Counted from the first letter of the stretch, positions 1-8,556 are shown. The stretch: DNA of 64,000 nucleotides from Thiomicrorhabdus sp. 6S3-12 (GCF_017571475.1 NZ_JAGETW010000002.1:124001-188000); one strand, 5' to 3'. Numbers and translations are program-made. Notes: generated by a model from the sequence alone, not told the origin.

Positions 1-2
1 CA

Positions 3-401
3 TGGTATCTCTTCGGTATTGCGCTGTTTGCCTTTGCCAATGCGGTCATTTTGCGCCTGTTGTACCATTGGTACGACATCTATTACTCGCTGCATACCTG
101 GCTGAATTCCTCGACCACGCAAACAACACTTGCCATCTTCTGGAGTCTGCTCGGCGTCGCAATTATGAAACTGGCGCAAAAATCCGCCAACCGCACGTTG
201 TGGCTGGCCGGTTCGGCTCTGTTAGCACTGGTGGTCATTAAACTGTTTATCTTCGATCTCGCCAACTCCGGCACCGTTGCCAGAATCATCAGCTTTATCG
301 GTGTCGGCGGAATCCTGATCACCGTCGGTTATTTCTTCCCGATTCCACCGCAAAGCAAACCGCCAACAGAAACACCGGAAGAATCGCCGAAAAAAGCCTG
401 A
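3..401 (+). CDS. DUF2339 family membrane protein, C-terminal part
   Basis: The frame is open from the window edge, so only the last ~132 residues of a larger protein are visible. They contain several hydrophobic spans (FGIALFAFANAVI near the edge, then LAIFWSLLGVAIM, LLALVVIKLFIFDLA and a final IISFIGVGGILITVGYF) and end in a Pro-rich, charged tail. Alternating helices closing with an ARIISFIGVG...GYFxPxPP signature match the C-terminus of DUF2339 multi-pass inner-membrane proteins, whose function is not established. It is followed by a hairpin at 415-431. The true start lies outside the window. Confidence 0.75.
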   Translation, partial: WYLFGIALFAFANAVILRLLYHWYDIYYSLHTWLNSSTTQTTLAIFWSLLGVAIMKLAQKSANRTLWLAGSALLALVVIKLFIFDLANSGTVARIISFIGVGGILITVGYFFPIPPQSKPPTETPEESPKKA

Positions 402-414
402 AACATCACCTGTC

Positions 415-431
415 GGCGCTTCACAAGCGCC
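415..431 (+). terminator. Hairpin after the DUF2339 gene
   Basis: GGCGCTT, loop CAC, AAGCGCC: a perfect 7-bp stem 13 bases after the stop, followed by CGTTTT. The U-tract is short, so this is a weak intrinsic terminator or 3'-end stabiliser. Confidence 0.45.
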
Positions 432-457
432 CGTTTTCAGTACTCACAAGGAAACCT

Positions 458-580
458 GTGAAAATGGTTGCAGAACAATTTTTGCCGCCGCTTATCCCCG
501 AACGCGGTTTGCAGAATCGACTTCAAGTCATTACTATTGGTAGTGATTTATTGCCATCACAGGCGATAAATCCTTTTTAA
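458..580 (+). CDS. Small ORF of 40 codons before the Lys-rich protein
   Basis: GTG at 458 (or in-frame ATG at 464) opens a 40-residue frame ending with TAA at 578. AAGGA at 448-452 lies 5 bases before the GTG, a good ribosome-binding site. The predicted peptide has a Pro-rich start (QFLPPLIPERG) and ends in AINPF; no signal peptide or membrane span is seen. It ends 22 bases before the Lys/Ala-rich gene and could be co-transcribed with it or act as a translated leader. No family is recognised. Reality rests on the RBS and spacing only. Confidence 0.35.
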   Translation: MKMVAEQFLPPLIPERGLQNRLQVITIGSDLLPSQAINPF

Positions 581-602
581 AAGCAATTTAAGGAAGCTAA
601 AA

Positions 603-803
603 ATGGCGAAAGAAATCAAGAAAAAAGCGATCAAGAAAGCCTCAACCAAGGCCGCTATGAAACTTGTTAAGAAAAACGACCTTAAAAAGAAAAAAGCCGC
701 CGGAGTCATTAAGAAAGCAACCAAGAAAGTCGCCAAAAAAGGCCTGACGAGTAAAAAGAAAATGAAAACCGCGGTCAAGAAAGCCGTTAAAAAAGCCGCC
801 TGA
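603..803 (+). CDS. Lys/Ala-rich histone H1-like protein
   Basis: A 66-residue, extremely basic protein made of KKA/KKAxKK-type repeats with almost no acidic or aromatic residues. This is the composition of bacterial histone-H1-like DNA-binding proteins (AlgP/Hc1-like tails), so it probably binds DNA or RNA non-specifically. AAGGAAGC lies 5-12 bases before the ATG. It is followed by a strong terminator. Composition makes homology assignment unreliable; the role is inferred from composition. Confidence 0.7.
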   Translation: MAKEIKKKAIKKASTKAAMKLVKKNDLKKKKAAGVIKKATKKVAKKGLTSKKKMKTAVKKAVKKAA

Positions 804-825
804 TCCTCTCCTTGTCAAAATGACA

Positions 826-848
826 AAAGCCAGCTAAATGCTGGCTTT
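826..848 (+). terminator. Intrinsic terminator of the Lys-rich gene
   Basis: AAAGCCAGC, loop TAAAT, GCTGGCTTT: 9-bp perfect stem, 22 bases after the stop codon. The same palindrome occurs in the opposite orientation at 3545-3567. Confidence 0.75.
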
Positions 849-883
849 GTTCTATCCACTCTTCATATACAGGAAACGCCTGG

Positions 884-1762
884 CTATCGGGCTGAAATCC
901 GATTTTTGCTGACAATAAACAACGCGACCCCGCCAAGAATCGTGACCGAAGCCACTGCCAAGCGCAAGGTAATCGACTCGTCCAGAAACAGTACCGCCCC
1001 CAAGGCAGTCAAAGGCGGCACACTCAACTGCAGAATCGCCGCGCTGGCGGCACTTAAAAAAGGCACCACCGCATACCAGACGGCATAACCGATTCCCGAC
1101 GCCAAAGCCCCAGAAGCGATCGCTAAAACAACACCGGTTTGGTCAAGACGGCTGCTTTCAATCCAGAGTAAACTCAACAGCACGGCCAACGGCACTGAAC
1201 GAATGAAATTACCGCTGGTATCGTGATGAGCATTTTGCGCATTTCTTCCACGCAGCGAATAAATGCCCCAGGCAATCCCGGCAACCGTCATCAGCACGGC
1301 TCCCGAAAGTGACGGTGACGACGCGCCCGGCAAAAGCAGAACCAGCATACCGATTACCGCCAGTGCAAGTGCAACCAACTGCACAACGTTCAATCTCTCA
1401 CCCTTATATAAACCATAACCGATCATTGTAAGCTGCACAGCTCCGAACAATAACAGCGCTCCCGTCGCGGCAGATAATTCGATATAAGCAAACGAGAAAC
1501 CGGCGGCATAGACAAACAATGCCAGAGCCGACCAGGAATTTCCGCCTAATTTGGTCTTCTCGACAGAGGGAGAGATTTTCCGGCGATAATTCAGCAACTG
1601 CCACAAAATAAATAACGTCACCGCGCCGGACACCAGGCGAATCGTCGTAAAAGACGCGGCATCAATCATCGTTTCCGTCAAGGCGATGCGACAGAAAAGC
1701 GAATTCGCGGCAAAAGCGATCATGGCCAAAGCCGCCAGCAGTAACACTCGAATTGAAATCAT
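884..1762 (-). CDS. EamA/DMT-family transporter
   Basis: About 292 residues with roughly ten hydrophobic segments arranged as two EamA repeats, typical of drug/metabolite-transporter superfamily permeases in the inner membrane. Motifs include the N-terminal FAANSLFCRIAL segment, GLYKGERLNVVQLVALALAVIGMLVLL between the repeats, and the C-terminal PPLTALGAVLFLDESITLRL typical of this family. The substrate cannot be predicted. I chose the ATG at 1762; a TTG at 1774 would add four residues, and neither has a well-spaced ribosome-binding site (AGGA lies too close to the TTG). It stands alone, convergent with the Lys-rich gene. Confidence 0.85.
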   Translation of the reverse strand: MISIRVLLLAALAMIAFAANSLFCRIALTETMIDAASFTTIRLVSGAVTLFILWQLLNYRRKISPSVEKTKLGGNSWSALALFVYAAGFSFAYIELSAATGALLLFGAVQLTMIGYGLYKGERLNVVQLVALALAVIGMLVLLLPGASSPSLSGAVLMTVAGIAWGIYSLRGRNAQNAHHDTSGNFIRSVPLAVLLSLLWIESSRLDQTGVVLAIASGALASGIGYAVWYAVVPFLSAASAAILQLSVPPLTALGAVLFLDESITLRLAVASVTILGGVALFIVSKNRISAR

Positions 1763-1843
1763 CTTATGCGGCAAGATCCTAGAAATTCAGACAAGAAACC
1801 GGATCAGTTTACCGAAATTCAGGCAAGCAGGATAACAATAAAA

Positions 1844-1863
1844 AGCCGGTGAAGTTACCGGCT
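1844..1863 (-). terminator. Terminator-like hairpin, minus strand
   Basis: AGCCGGT, loop GAAGTT, ACCGGCT. Read on the minus strand it is followed by TTTTTATTGTT, so it would end a leftward transcript. No leftward gene lies immediately upstream, so it may be a relic or an insulator before the EamA gene. Confidence 0.45.
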
Positions 1864-2012
1864 CTGATTTCACCAATCTGCGGTTAGGGAATGACCGGTA
1901 ACTCACTCAGGTTCAGATTTGCTTAATACACTCTTCATAAGTTTCTCATATTCGCAAATAAATATATCTTATAATAAGATCAACTCAGTTAATAAACACA
2001 TGGAGAAACAAA

Positions 2013-2147
2013 ATGAACCGAGCCGCTCTAAAATCCAAAAGTAAATCTGGTCACCGTTTTTTAGGAATTTCTGCAGCGATTGCATCAAGCATCCCAGCTT
2101 CAATAAAAGTGCTGATTACACTGGCCGTTCCGGTCGGACTTGCCTAA
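2013..2147 (+). CDS. Small protein of 44 residues with one hydrophobic helix
   Basis: ATG at 2013 is preceded by GGAG at 2002-2005, seven bases upstream: a strong site. The product has a basic N-terminus (RAALKSKSKSGHR) followed by a Gly/Ala/Ser/Leu-rich stretch (FLGISAAIASSIPASIKVLITLAVPVGLA) running to the C-terminus. That could be a membrane-inserted micropeptide, a toxin-like small protein or a cleaved signal-like peptide. A 14-bp hairpin follows at 2158-2191. Nothing is recognised by sequence; start, stop, RBS and hairpin together make a plausible gene unit in an AT-rich accessory stretch. Confidence 0.5.
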   Translation: MNRAALKSKSKSGHRFLGISAAIASSIPASIKVLITLAVPVGLA

Positions 2148-2157
2148 TCACACTTGT

Positions 2158-2191
2158 CGGAGAACGAGAGATCCCAATCTCTCATTCTCCG
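2158..2191 (+). terminator. Long hairpin after the 44-residue ORF
   Basis: CGGAGAACGAGAGA, loop TCCCAA, TCTCTCATTCTCCG: 14 pairs with one mismatch, starting 11 bases after the stop. There is no clean U-tract downstream (AATCTTCTG), so it may be a 3'-end or regulatory structure rather than a classic terminator. The 325 bases from here to 2516 otherwise show only AT-rich sequence. Confidence 0.5.
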
Positions 2192-2516
2192 AATCTTCTG
2201 AATACTTCCTCTATACAATAACGGCTTCTGTTTCAGCGGAGCGTTATATTTTTGCGACCCCCTTTAGCGATAGAACACGTCAACATAATGTACAACAACC
2301 TCTTTCCGCTATACTCCTGCCGACAACAGCACCCTCCTTCAAAAATCAGCCATTCGCTCAACTTCTGTAAATGACCTCGCAATAGGATTCTGTAAGAAGA
2401 GAAAAGTCGTTTTCACCTTAAATTCGCTTATATCCATTAAATATATTTATTTATACCCAAGCAATACAAATAATTCTACAATTTACTCCAGCAAAGTATT
2501 CTTTTTAGGGAAAAAT

Positions 2517-2843
2517 ATGAAAATAGCGATAAGCAGCACCGACGGCAAAACCATCTGTGGCGATGCCGGAAGCTGTCAGGGGTTTTTAATCTATGAAATC
2601 AGTAAAAACCAGACTGTTCATCAAACGTACATTGAGCTTTCAAGAGCACAAACTCTGAAACGACTCAGCAGCCCAATTTCAGATTCTTCCGATCACCCAC
2701 TCACAGGAATCAATGCGTTTATTACGCAAAGCATCGAAAAAGAACTACAAAGCCGCTTAGAAAGCGATGACATAAAAGTGATTAAAACCAAAGATCTCGA
2801 ACCGCTAATGGCGCTCAATCAAATTGAACTCACCCGTCATTAG
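2517..2843 (+). CDS. NifX/NafY-like (dinitrogenase Fe-Mo cofactor domain) protein
   Basis: A 108-residue protein opening MKIAISSTDGKTICGDAGSCQGFLIYEI, the characteristic first strand-loop-strand of the dinitrogenase iron-molybdenum cofactor biosynthesis superfamily (NifX/NifB-C-terminal/NafY), with an HPLTGINAFITQSI helix matching the family centre. Outside nitrogen fixers such proteins are usually small metal-cluster carriers of unknown target. No nif genes are nearby. Two cysteines (residues 14 and 19) in the first loop replace the usual His-containing cofactor loop. The exact role is not predictable. Confidence 0.7.
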   Translation: MKIAISSTDGKTICGDAGSCQGFLIYEISKNQTVHQTYIELSRAQTLKRLSSPISDSSDHPLTGINAFITQSIEKELQSRLESDDIKVIKTKDLEPLMALNQIELTRH

Positions 2844-2870
2844 CAAAGTATTCTCCAATACCTATAAACA

Positions 2871-2896
2871 AAAAACCGGCATAAAGCCGGCTCTTT
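2871..2896. terminator. Terminator between the NifX-like gene and higA
   Basis: CCGGC, loop ATAAA, GCCGG, flanked by A6 on the left and CTCTTT on the right, so it can work in both directions between convergent genes. Close relatives occur at 4850-4872 and 36835-36856. Confidence 0.6.
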
Positions 2897-2942
2897 AAGA
2901 CAGTAGTAAAAATGAGATAAGCGATTACTCCGATTCTATTTG

Positions 2943-3227
2943 TTACATTGCCACTGCCTGCAAACTCTCTAAATCCACTTTTTGACGTGCATTCCAAAGG
3001 TCGTACTGATCTTGTAAATTTAGCCAGCTCTCAGGGGTACGTCCCAAGACCTTAGACAAACGCAATGCCATTTCAGGTGAAATGCCGCTTTGTCCTTTAA
3101 TGATTCGATTCAGTGTCGAAGCCGATACATTTAAGTGTCGCGCTAAAGCACGAGTGGTTAGATTCAGAGGCTCTAAATAAGTTTCTGCAATAAATTCACC
3201 GGGATGCGGCGGTTCAAACATTAACAT
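2943..3227 (-). CDS. higA: HigA-family antitoxin (XRE/HTH)
   Basis: 94 residues. The N-terminal FEPPHPGEFIAETYLEPLNLT is the signature of HigA/VapI-type antitoxins, followed by a Cro/C1-type helix-turn-helix (TTRALARHLNVSASTLNRIIKG) at about residues 24-45 and the PEMALRLSKVLGRTPESWLNLQ segment. It binds and neutralises the HigB nuclease and represses the operon. ATG overlaps the higB stop codon by one base (TAATG), so translation is coupled; an ATG two codons later is also possible. Confidence 0.93.
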   Translation of the reverse strand: MLMFEPPHPGEFIAETYLEPLNLTTRALARHLNVSASTLNRIIKGQSGISPEMALRLSKVLGRTPESWLNLQDQYDLWNARQKVDLESLQAVAM

Positions 3228-3505
3228 TAGTGATAATCCTCGTAATTCAAAATATAAGCATTGCCATCTACAAACTCAAAAGTGATGCGCCAATTACCAT
3301 TCACCGAAATTGACCAAATTCCTTCCCTGCCGCCTCTCAGAGAATGTAAACGATAACCGGGTAAATCAATATCCTCTATCTCGGTAGCCGAGTGAATCAC
3401 CGCTAAGCGCATCTGCAATTTCCTAGCGTGCTCCGGATGAATGCCTTTTCGGTTACCCGATAAAAAGAACTTCTCTAGCCCTTTATGCTTAAAAGACTTA
3501 ATCAT
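3227..3505 (-). CDS. higB: HigB-family toxin (RelE-like mRNA interferase)
   Basis: 92 residues from the ATG at 3505 (MIKSFKHKGLEKFF), the usual HigB start; the frame is open 17 codons further upstream but runs through the terminator at 3545-3567. Family motifs: KGLEKFFLSGNRKGI, the LHSLRGGREGIWSISVNGNWRITFEF core strands, and a C-terminal His. HigB cleaves ribosome-bound mRNA. TACAAT lies only six bases before the ATG on the minus strand, so a leaderless transcript is possible. The toxin-first order is typical of higBA. Confidence 0.92.
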   Translation of the reverse strand: MIKSFKHKGLEKFFLSGNRKGIHPEHARKLQMRLAVIHSATEIEDIDLPGYRLHSLRGGREGIWSISVNGNWRITFEFVDGNAYILNYEDYH

Positions 3506-3544
3506 TTGACTATTGTAGCGCAACACGCAACACATAAAAACTAA

Positions 3545-3567
3545 AAAAGCCAGCATTTAGCTGGCTT
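3545..3567 (-). terminator. Terminator upstream of higBA, inverted copy of 826-848
   Basis: On the minus strand: AAGCCAGC, TAAAT, GCTGGCTT followed by TTTTTAG. It would stop leftward read-through just before the higBA promoter. The palindrome and loop are identical to those at 826-848. Confidence 0.6.
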
Positions 3568-3658
3568 GTATATGCATTTACACGCAGGGTATGAAAGTAA
3601 TTGTATTATCAACTAGAGAAAAATAGTTCATAAAACAAAATAAATTCGATAGTATTAA

Positions 3659-3681
3659 AATTCTCCTTTATCAGGAGAATT
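3659..3681. promoter_or_regulatory. Perfect inverted repeat before the HsdR_N-type gene
   Basis: AATTCTCCT, five-base spacer, AGGAGAATT: nine pairs without mismatch, ending 41 bases before the start codon of the nuclease-like gene, in AT-rich promoter-like sequence. It could be a repressor operator or an mRNA leader hairpin. The higB-to-3722 gap (about 215 bases) holds nothing else recognisable. Confidence 0.4.
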
Positions 3682-3722
3682 CCCTATATAAACATATAAA
3701 AAACAATCATGAGGATAAAATA

Positions 3723-4781
3723 ATGGACTTGATAGATAGAATATTGGAGCTTTCAAAACGAATTGATATAGTCGGAGAATCTCTTGAAACCGAAGAAGCA
3801 ACTAAAAATGCACTAATAATGCCATTCATTCAAGCCCTAGGTTACGATGTATTTAACCCTCTTGAAGTAGTGCCTGAGTTTACGACTGATCACGGAGTAA
3901 AAAAAGGAGAGAAAGTAGACTATGCAGTCAAAAAGGATAACGAATTTATCATGCTTTTTGAGTGTAAAAAATTTGATTCTAAACTATCTCCTGATCATGC
4001 TAGCCAGCTGTTTCGTTACTTCTCCGTTTCTGATGCTCGTTTTGGCGTTTTAACCAATGGTAAAGAATACATGTTTTTTAGTGACTTAGAAAAACCCAAC
4101 CAAATGGACTCTAAGCCATTTTTTAGTTTTGATATGCAAAATTTTGAAAAGCATGATATTGAAGAGTTAAAAAAATTCACTAAATCTTCATTTGATTTAG
4201 AAAACATCTTAAATACAGCCAGCGACCTAAAATACACAAACGAGGTCAAAAAATTACTCAACAATGAAATGACAACACCATCAAACGATTTCGTTCGATT
4301 TTTTGCCTCACAAATTTACTCAGGCAGACTCACGCAACCGGTTATGGAACAGTTCTCAGAAATAGTAAAAAAAGCTGCTAAAAAACTAATCAGTGAGAAA
4401 ATCAATGATCGCTTAGAAAGTGCGCTATCACATAATGACCAATCCAGCATTTCGATAGAAACAACTGAAGAATCTCAAAAAGAAGATGATGGAGGTGTCG
4501 TCACAACTGAAGAGGAAATTGAAGCTTATAACATTGTAAAGGCAATTCTAAGAAGGGATGTAGATTCTATTCGCATAGCAATGCGAGATACTAAATCTTA
4601 CTTTGGTGTATTGCTTGACGATAACAACCGAAAGCCAATATGTAGATTCCATTTTAATACCAAACAGAAATATCTAGGCCTAATGAAAAATAAAACTGAG
4701 ACCAGAGTTCCCATCGAAAGAATGGATGACATTTTCAACTACAGTGACGAATTACTCTCAACTATAAAAGAATACGAATAA
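3723..4781 (+). CDS. Lone HsdR_N-type PD-(D/E)xK nuclease-domain protein
   Basis: 352 residues. The first ~170 match the N-terminal nuclease domain of type I restriction subunit R and its stand-alone relatives: ALGYDVFNPLEVVPEF, then KGEKVDYAV with Asp66 and MLFECKKFD with Glu80 and Lys82, the PD-(D/E)xK catalytic set, then RFGVLTNGKEYMFFSD. The remainder is helical and charged with an acidic linker (about residues 240-265), and has no helicase motifs. No hsdM or hsdS gene is nearby. GAGG lies nine bases before the ATG. Such orphans are often near defence genes, but a restriction role is inference. Codon use is AT-rich compared with the ilv genes next door. Confidence 0.75.
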   Translation: MDLIDRILELSKRIDIVGESLETEEATKNALIMPFIQALGYDVFNPLEVVPEFTTDHGVKKGEKVDYAVKKDNEFIMLFECKKFDSKLSPDHASQLFRYFSVSDARFGVLTNGKEYMFFSDLEKPNQMDSKPFFSFDMQNFEKHDIEELKKFTKSSFDLENILNTASDLKYTNEVKKLLNNEMTTPSNDFVRFFASQIYSGRLTQPVMEQFSEIVKKAAKKLISEKINDRLESALSHNDQSSISIETTEESQKEDDGGVVTTEEEIEAYNIVKAILRRDVDSIRIAMRDTKSYFGVLLDDNNRKPICRFHFNTKQKYLGLMKNKTETRVPIERMDDIFNYSDELLSTIKEYE

Positions 4782-4849
4782 AACTTGCTTAAAACCATTG
4801 TTTGTAAAATCCTACAAGAATACATCTAGCTCAAAATTAGTGAAATAAA

Positions 4850-4872
4850 AAAACCGGCATATAGCCGGTTCT
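4850..4872. terminator. Bidirectional terminator between the nuclease gene and ilvC
   Basis: AACCGGC, loop ATATA, GCCGGTT, with A-tract before and TTCTTT after. On the minus strand it is followed by TTTTTTTATTTC, a strong terminator for ilvBNC. Confidence 0.75.
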
Positions 4873-4915
4873 TTAAAACATCAATTTTAAGGAGCGTTTT
4901 TTCTGAGTTCGCGGC

Positions 4916-4957
4916 GGAAGTTGGCGACGTTTACACTTCGTAAACGAGCTAACTTCC
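4916..4957 (-). other. Interrupted hairpin in the ilvC 3' untranslated region
   Basis: GGAAGTT and CGTTTAC on the left pair with GTAAACG and AACTTCC on the right around an ACTTC loop, with a small asymmetric internal loop. It lies between the ilvC stop and the terminator, so it probably forms in the ilvC 3' end. Confidence 0.4.
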
Positions 4958-4992
4958 AACAAAGAAATCAGGAAAACAAGCCCTTACAAATT

Positions 4993-6012
<1,020 letters not shown>

Positions 6013-6090
6013 TTATCCTTAAATCAAAGGCGGAATCTCTTCCGCCGTAAGTTACATAAAAATGAAATTAAAATTCTATAGCAGCCGCTT

Positions 6091-6585
6091 TTAGTTCAGC
6101 TGCAGGCATTTTTCGCCGCGCAGAATACCCATCGTACCCGAACGAACCGTCTCCAGAATCAATCCTGAATCCAAAGTATTGATAAAAGCGTCCAGTTTAT
6201 TGCTGTCACCGACCATCTGGATGGTATAGGTAGTCGAGGTCACATCAATAATATCGGCGCGGAAAATATCCGCCAGACGCTTGTACTCTTCGCGCATATC
6301 GCCGGTCGCAGATACTTTGATCAGCATCAGTTCGCGTTCAATATGCACGCCTTCGGTCAGATCCAATACCTTAACCACATCGATCAGACGGTTAAGGTGT
6401 TTGACGATCTGCTCGATCTGCTGATCGGTACCACTTGTCACCAGAGTCAGACGCGAAAGCGATTCGTCTTCCGTCGGTGCAACCGTCAAAGCCTGAATAT
6501 TATAGCCGCGCGCCGAGAAAAGACCGGCAACACGGGATAAAGCGCCAGACTCATTTTCAATTAGCATTGAAATAATATGTTTCAT
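6091..6585 (-). CDS. ilvN: Acetolactate synthase small (regulatory) subunit
   Basis: 164 residues, the ilvH/ilvN long type. An N-terminal ACT domain (ISMLIENESGALSRVAGLFSARGYNI) mediates valine feedback, followed by the ALS_ss_C domain (residues ~85-160, ending TGEV-like TVRSGTMGILRGE). It activates and regulates the catalytic subunit encoded 13 bases upstream. Co-transcribed with ilvB and ilvC. Confidence 0.97.
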   Translation of the reverse strand: MKHIISMLIENESGALSRVAGLFSARGYNIQALTVAPTEDESLSRLTLVTSGTDQQIEQIVKHLNRLIDVVKVLDLTEGVHIERELMLIKVSATGDMREEYKRLADIFRADIIDVTSTTYTIQMVGDSNKLDAFINTLDSGLILETVRSGTMGILRGEKCLQLN

Positions 6586-6598
6586 CTTTTGCCTATCC

Positions 6599-8302
6599 TT
6601 ATACCAAAATCATTTCGTTCAGACCTGCACCGGCCGGAATCATTGGATAAACGTTTTCCTGCTGATCGGTAATAATGTCAACGAACACCAAACGATCTTT
6701 AAGCTCTTCGGAGAACACTTTTTCCAATTCGGCTTCCATGGTCGCTGGGTCTTCGATACGAACACCGACATGACCGTAAGATTCCGCCAACTTAACGAAA
6801 TCCGGCAAGGATTCCATATAAGACATCGAATAACGACGCTCATAGAAGAACTCCTGCCACTGGCGAACCATTCCCAGGAAACCGTTGTTCAGGCAAATGA
6901 TCTTAACCGGAAGACCGTACTGCAGACAGGTTGAAAGTTCCTGGATATTCATCTGAATCGAACCTTCACCAGTCACACAGACAACCGTTGCATCCGGATG
7001 CGCCATCTGCGCTCCCATTGCCGCCGGCAGACCGAAGCCCATGGTCCCCAGACCACCGGAGTTGATCCAGCGACGCGGCTTGTCAAACGGATAGTATTGC
7101 GCCGCATACATCTGATGCTGACCAACATCGGAAGCGACATAAGCGTCACCATTGGTGACACGCCACACCGCTTCCATTGCCGCCTGAGGCTTAATTTTGG
7201 AGCCGGTTGTGTCGTAACGCAGACACTTGGTCGCACGCCACTCTTCAATCTGCTTCCACCAATCAGCCAGCGCTTTTTCGTCTTTCTTCTGTTTGGTATC
7301 ATCCAGAACCTGGTTCATTTCCGTCAGAACCTGTTTAACCGGTCCGACAATCGGTATATCCACGATCACGTTTTTCGAAATCGACGCAGGGTCGATATCG
7401 ATATGAATGATCTTGGCATCCGGGCAGAATTTTTCCAGATTACCGGTTACGCGGTCATCAAAACGCGCACCAATCGCGATAATCACATCAGAGTGATGCA
7501 TCGACAAGTTGGCTTCATAGGTTCCGTGCATCCCCAGCATACCGACCGATTGCGAGTCAGACGCAGGGAAAGCGCCCAAGCCCATCAGGGTCTGGGTAAT
7601 CGGGAAACCTAACTTACGAGTCAATTCCGTCAATTCAGCCGAAGCGTCACCCAGAACGACACCACCACCGGTGTACAGGATAGGACGCTTCGCAGAAAGC
7701 ATCATTTCCACCGCTTTCTTGATCTGTCCGCTATGGCCCTTTGTTACAGGCAAGTAGGAGCGAATATCAACTTCTTGTGGATAGACATAGTTGCTTTTGG
7801 CGTTTTGAACATCTTTCGGAATATCAACGACAACTGGGCCAGGTCGACCTGTTGTGGCCAGATAAAATGCTTTTTTGAGCGTATCGGCCAGATCATTAAC
7901 ATCCTTGACCAAGAAGTTGTGTTTTACGATTGGTCTGGTAATCCCGACGGTATCGATCTCCTGGAACGCATCCAGACCGATCAAACCGGTTGGCACCTGG
8001 CCGGTAATGCACACCATAGGAATCGAATCCATATAGGCGGTTGCAATACCGGTGACCGCATTGGTCGCGCCAGGGCCGGAAGTTACCAAGACCACTCCTG
8101 GTTTGCCTGTAGAGCGCGCATAACCGTCTGCCGCGTGGACAGCCGCTTGTTCGTGACGGACTAAAATATGATTTAACGTTTTAGCGTCAGTATCCAGGGC
8201 ATCGTAGATCGGCAGAACCGCTCCACCCGGATACCCCCAAATGTGCTCTACGCCCTCATCTTGCAAGTAATTTACAAGAATCTGGGCACCAGTCATTTCC
8301 AC
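6599..8302 (-). CDS. ilvB: Acetolactate synthase large (catalytic) subunit
   Basis: 567 residues, thiamine-diphosphate enzyme catalysing the first common step of branched-chain amino-acid synthesis. Three ThDP domains are visible: N-terminal with catalytic Glu in [16 protein letters not shown], the central FAD-binding domain, and the C-terminal ThDP/Mg motif [12 protein letters not shown]...[13 protein letters not shown] chose GTG at 8302 ([12 protein letters not shown] follows); AGAGGA precedes it by nine bases. An ATG two codons inside is possible. First gene of ilvBNC. Confidence 0.97.
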   Translation of the reverse strand: MEMTGAQILVNYLQDEGVEHIWGYPGGAVLPIYDALDTDAKTLNHILVRHEQAAVHAADGYARSTGKPGVVLVTSGPGATNAVTGIATAYMDSIPMVCITGQVPTGLIGLDAFQEIDTVGITRPIVKHNFLVKDVNDLADTLKKAFYLATTGRPGPVVVDIPKDVQNAKSNYVYPQEVDIRSYLPVTKGHSGQIKKAVEMMLSAKRPILYTGGGVVLGDASAELTELTRKLGFPITQTLMGLGAFPASDSQSVGMLGMHGTYEANLSMHHSDVIIAIGARFDDRVTGNLEKFCPDAKIIHIDIDPASISKNVIVDIPIVGPVKQVLTEMNQVLDDTKQKKDEKALADWWKQIEEWRATKCLRYDTTGSKIKPQAAMEAVWRVTNGDAYVASDVGQHQMYAAQYYPFDKPRRWINSGGLGTMGFGLPAAMGAQMAHPDATVVCVTGEGSIQMNIQELSTCLQYGLPVKIICLNNGFLGMVRQWQEFFYERRYSMSYMESLPDFVKLAESYGHVGVRIEDPATMEAELEKVFSEELKDRLVFVDIITDQQENVYPMIPAGAGLNEMILV

Positions 8303-8332
8303 AACAATGGTCCTCTTAATTTTAGGCCGGAA

Positions 8333-8361
8333 CGATTTTCATTTTGGATAGCTGAAAATCG
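8333..8361 (-). promoter_or_regulatory. Leader hairpin before ilvB
   Basis: CGATTTTCA and TGAAAATCG form nine perfect pairs around an 11-base loop, 31 bases before the ilvB start and inside the ~105-base leader predicted from the promoter at 8415-8443. A regulatory role is inference. No leader peptide rich in Leu, Val or Ile codons was seen. Confidence 0.4.
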
Positions 8362-8414
8362 CCCCGACAAAAACAAAAAATTAAACACTCGGAAGTCCGA
8401 GCGGTAAACAGGAA

Positions 8415-8443
8415 ATTATAACGGAAAGCAACGGGCATGAGAA
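8415..8443 (-). promoter_or_regulatory. Sigma-70 promoter for ilvBNC
   Basis: On the minus strand TTCTCA (8443-8438), 17-base spacer, TATAAT (8420-8415). The -10 is perfect and the -35 has four of six consensus bases. Transcription would start near 8408. Confidence 0.6.
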
Positions 8444-8514
8444 CCGTAAGCAGTTCTTTTTTCGCCCATTTTCAATAGAAGGTGCTAATCGACAGGGATA
8501 AGCCGAGCAGCAAA

Positions 8515-8542
8515 TACAAAAACCCCTGCATTGACAGAGGTT
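8515..8542 (-). terminator. Intrinsic terminator of orn
   Basis: Minus strand AACCTCTG, loop TCAATG, CAGGGGTT then TTTGTATTTG, with one mismatch in an 8-bp stem. It lies 14 bases beyond the orn stop and upstream of the ilv promoter. Confidence 0.65.
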
Positions 8543-8556
8543 ATGAAAGGAGAAAT

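Noticed and set aside
533-535. Loss of phosphodiesterase function in the GGDEF-EAL protein because EAL reads ECL (protein residues 533-535)
   Set aside because: The catalytic Glu is kept and the middle position varies in active enzymes; other EAL motifs are intact.
2140-2370. 76-codon TTG-start frame right of the 44-residue ORF
   Set aside because: It begins inside the preceding gene, contains the 2158-2191 hairpin, has no RBS and its composition (low-complexity Ser/Thr/Pro) fits no protein.
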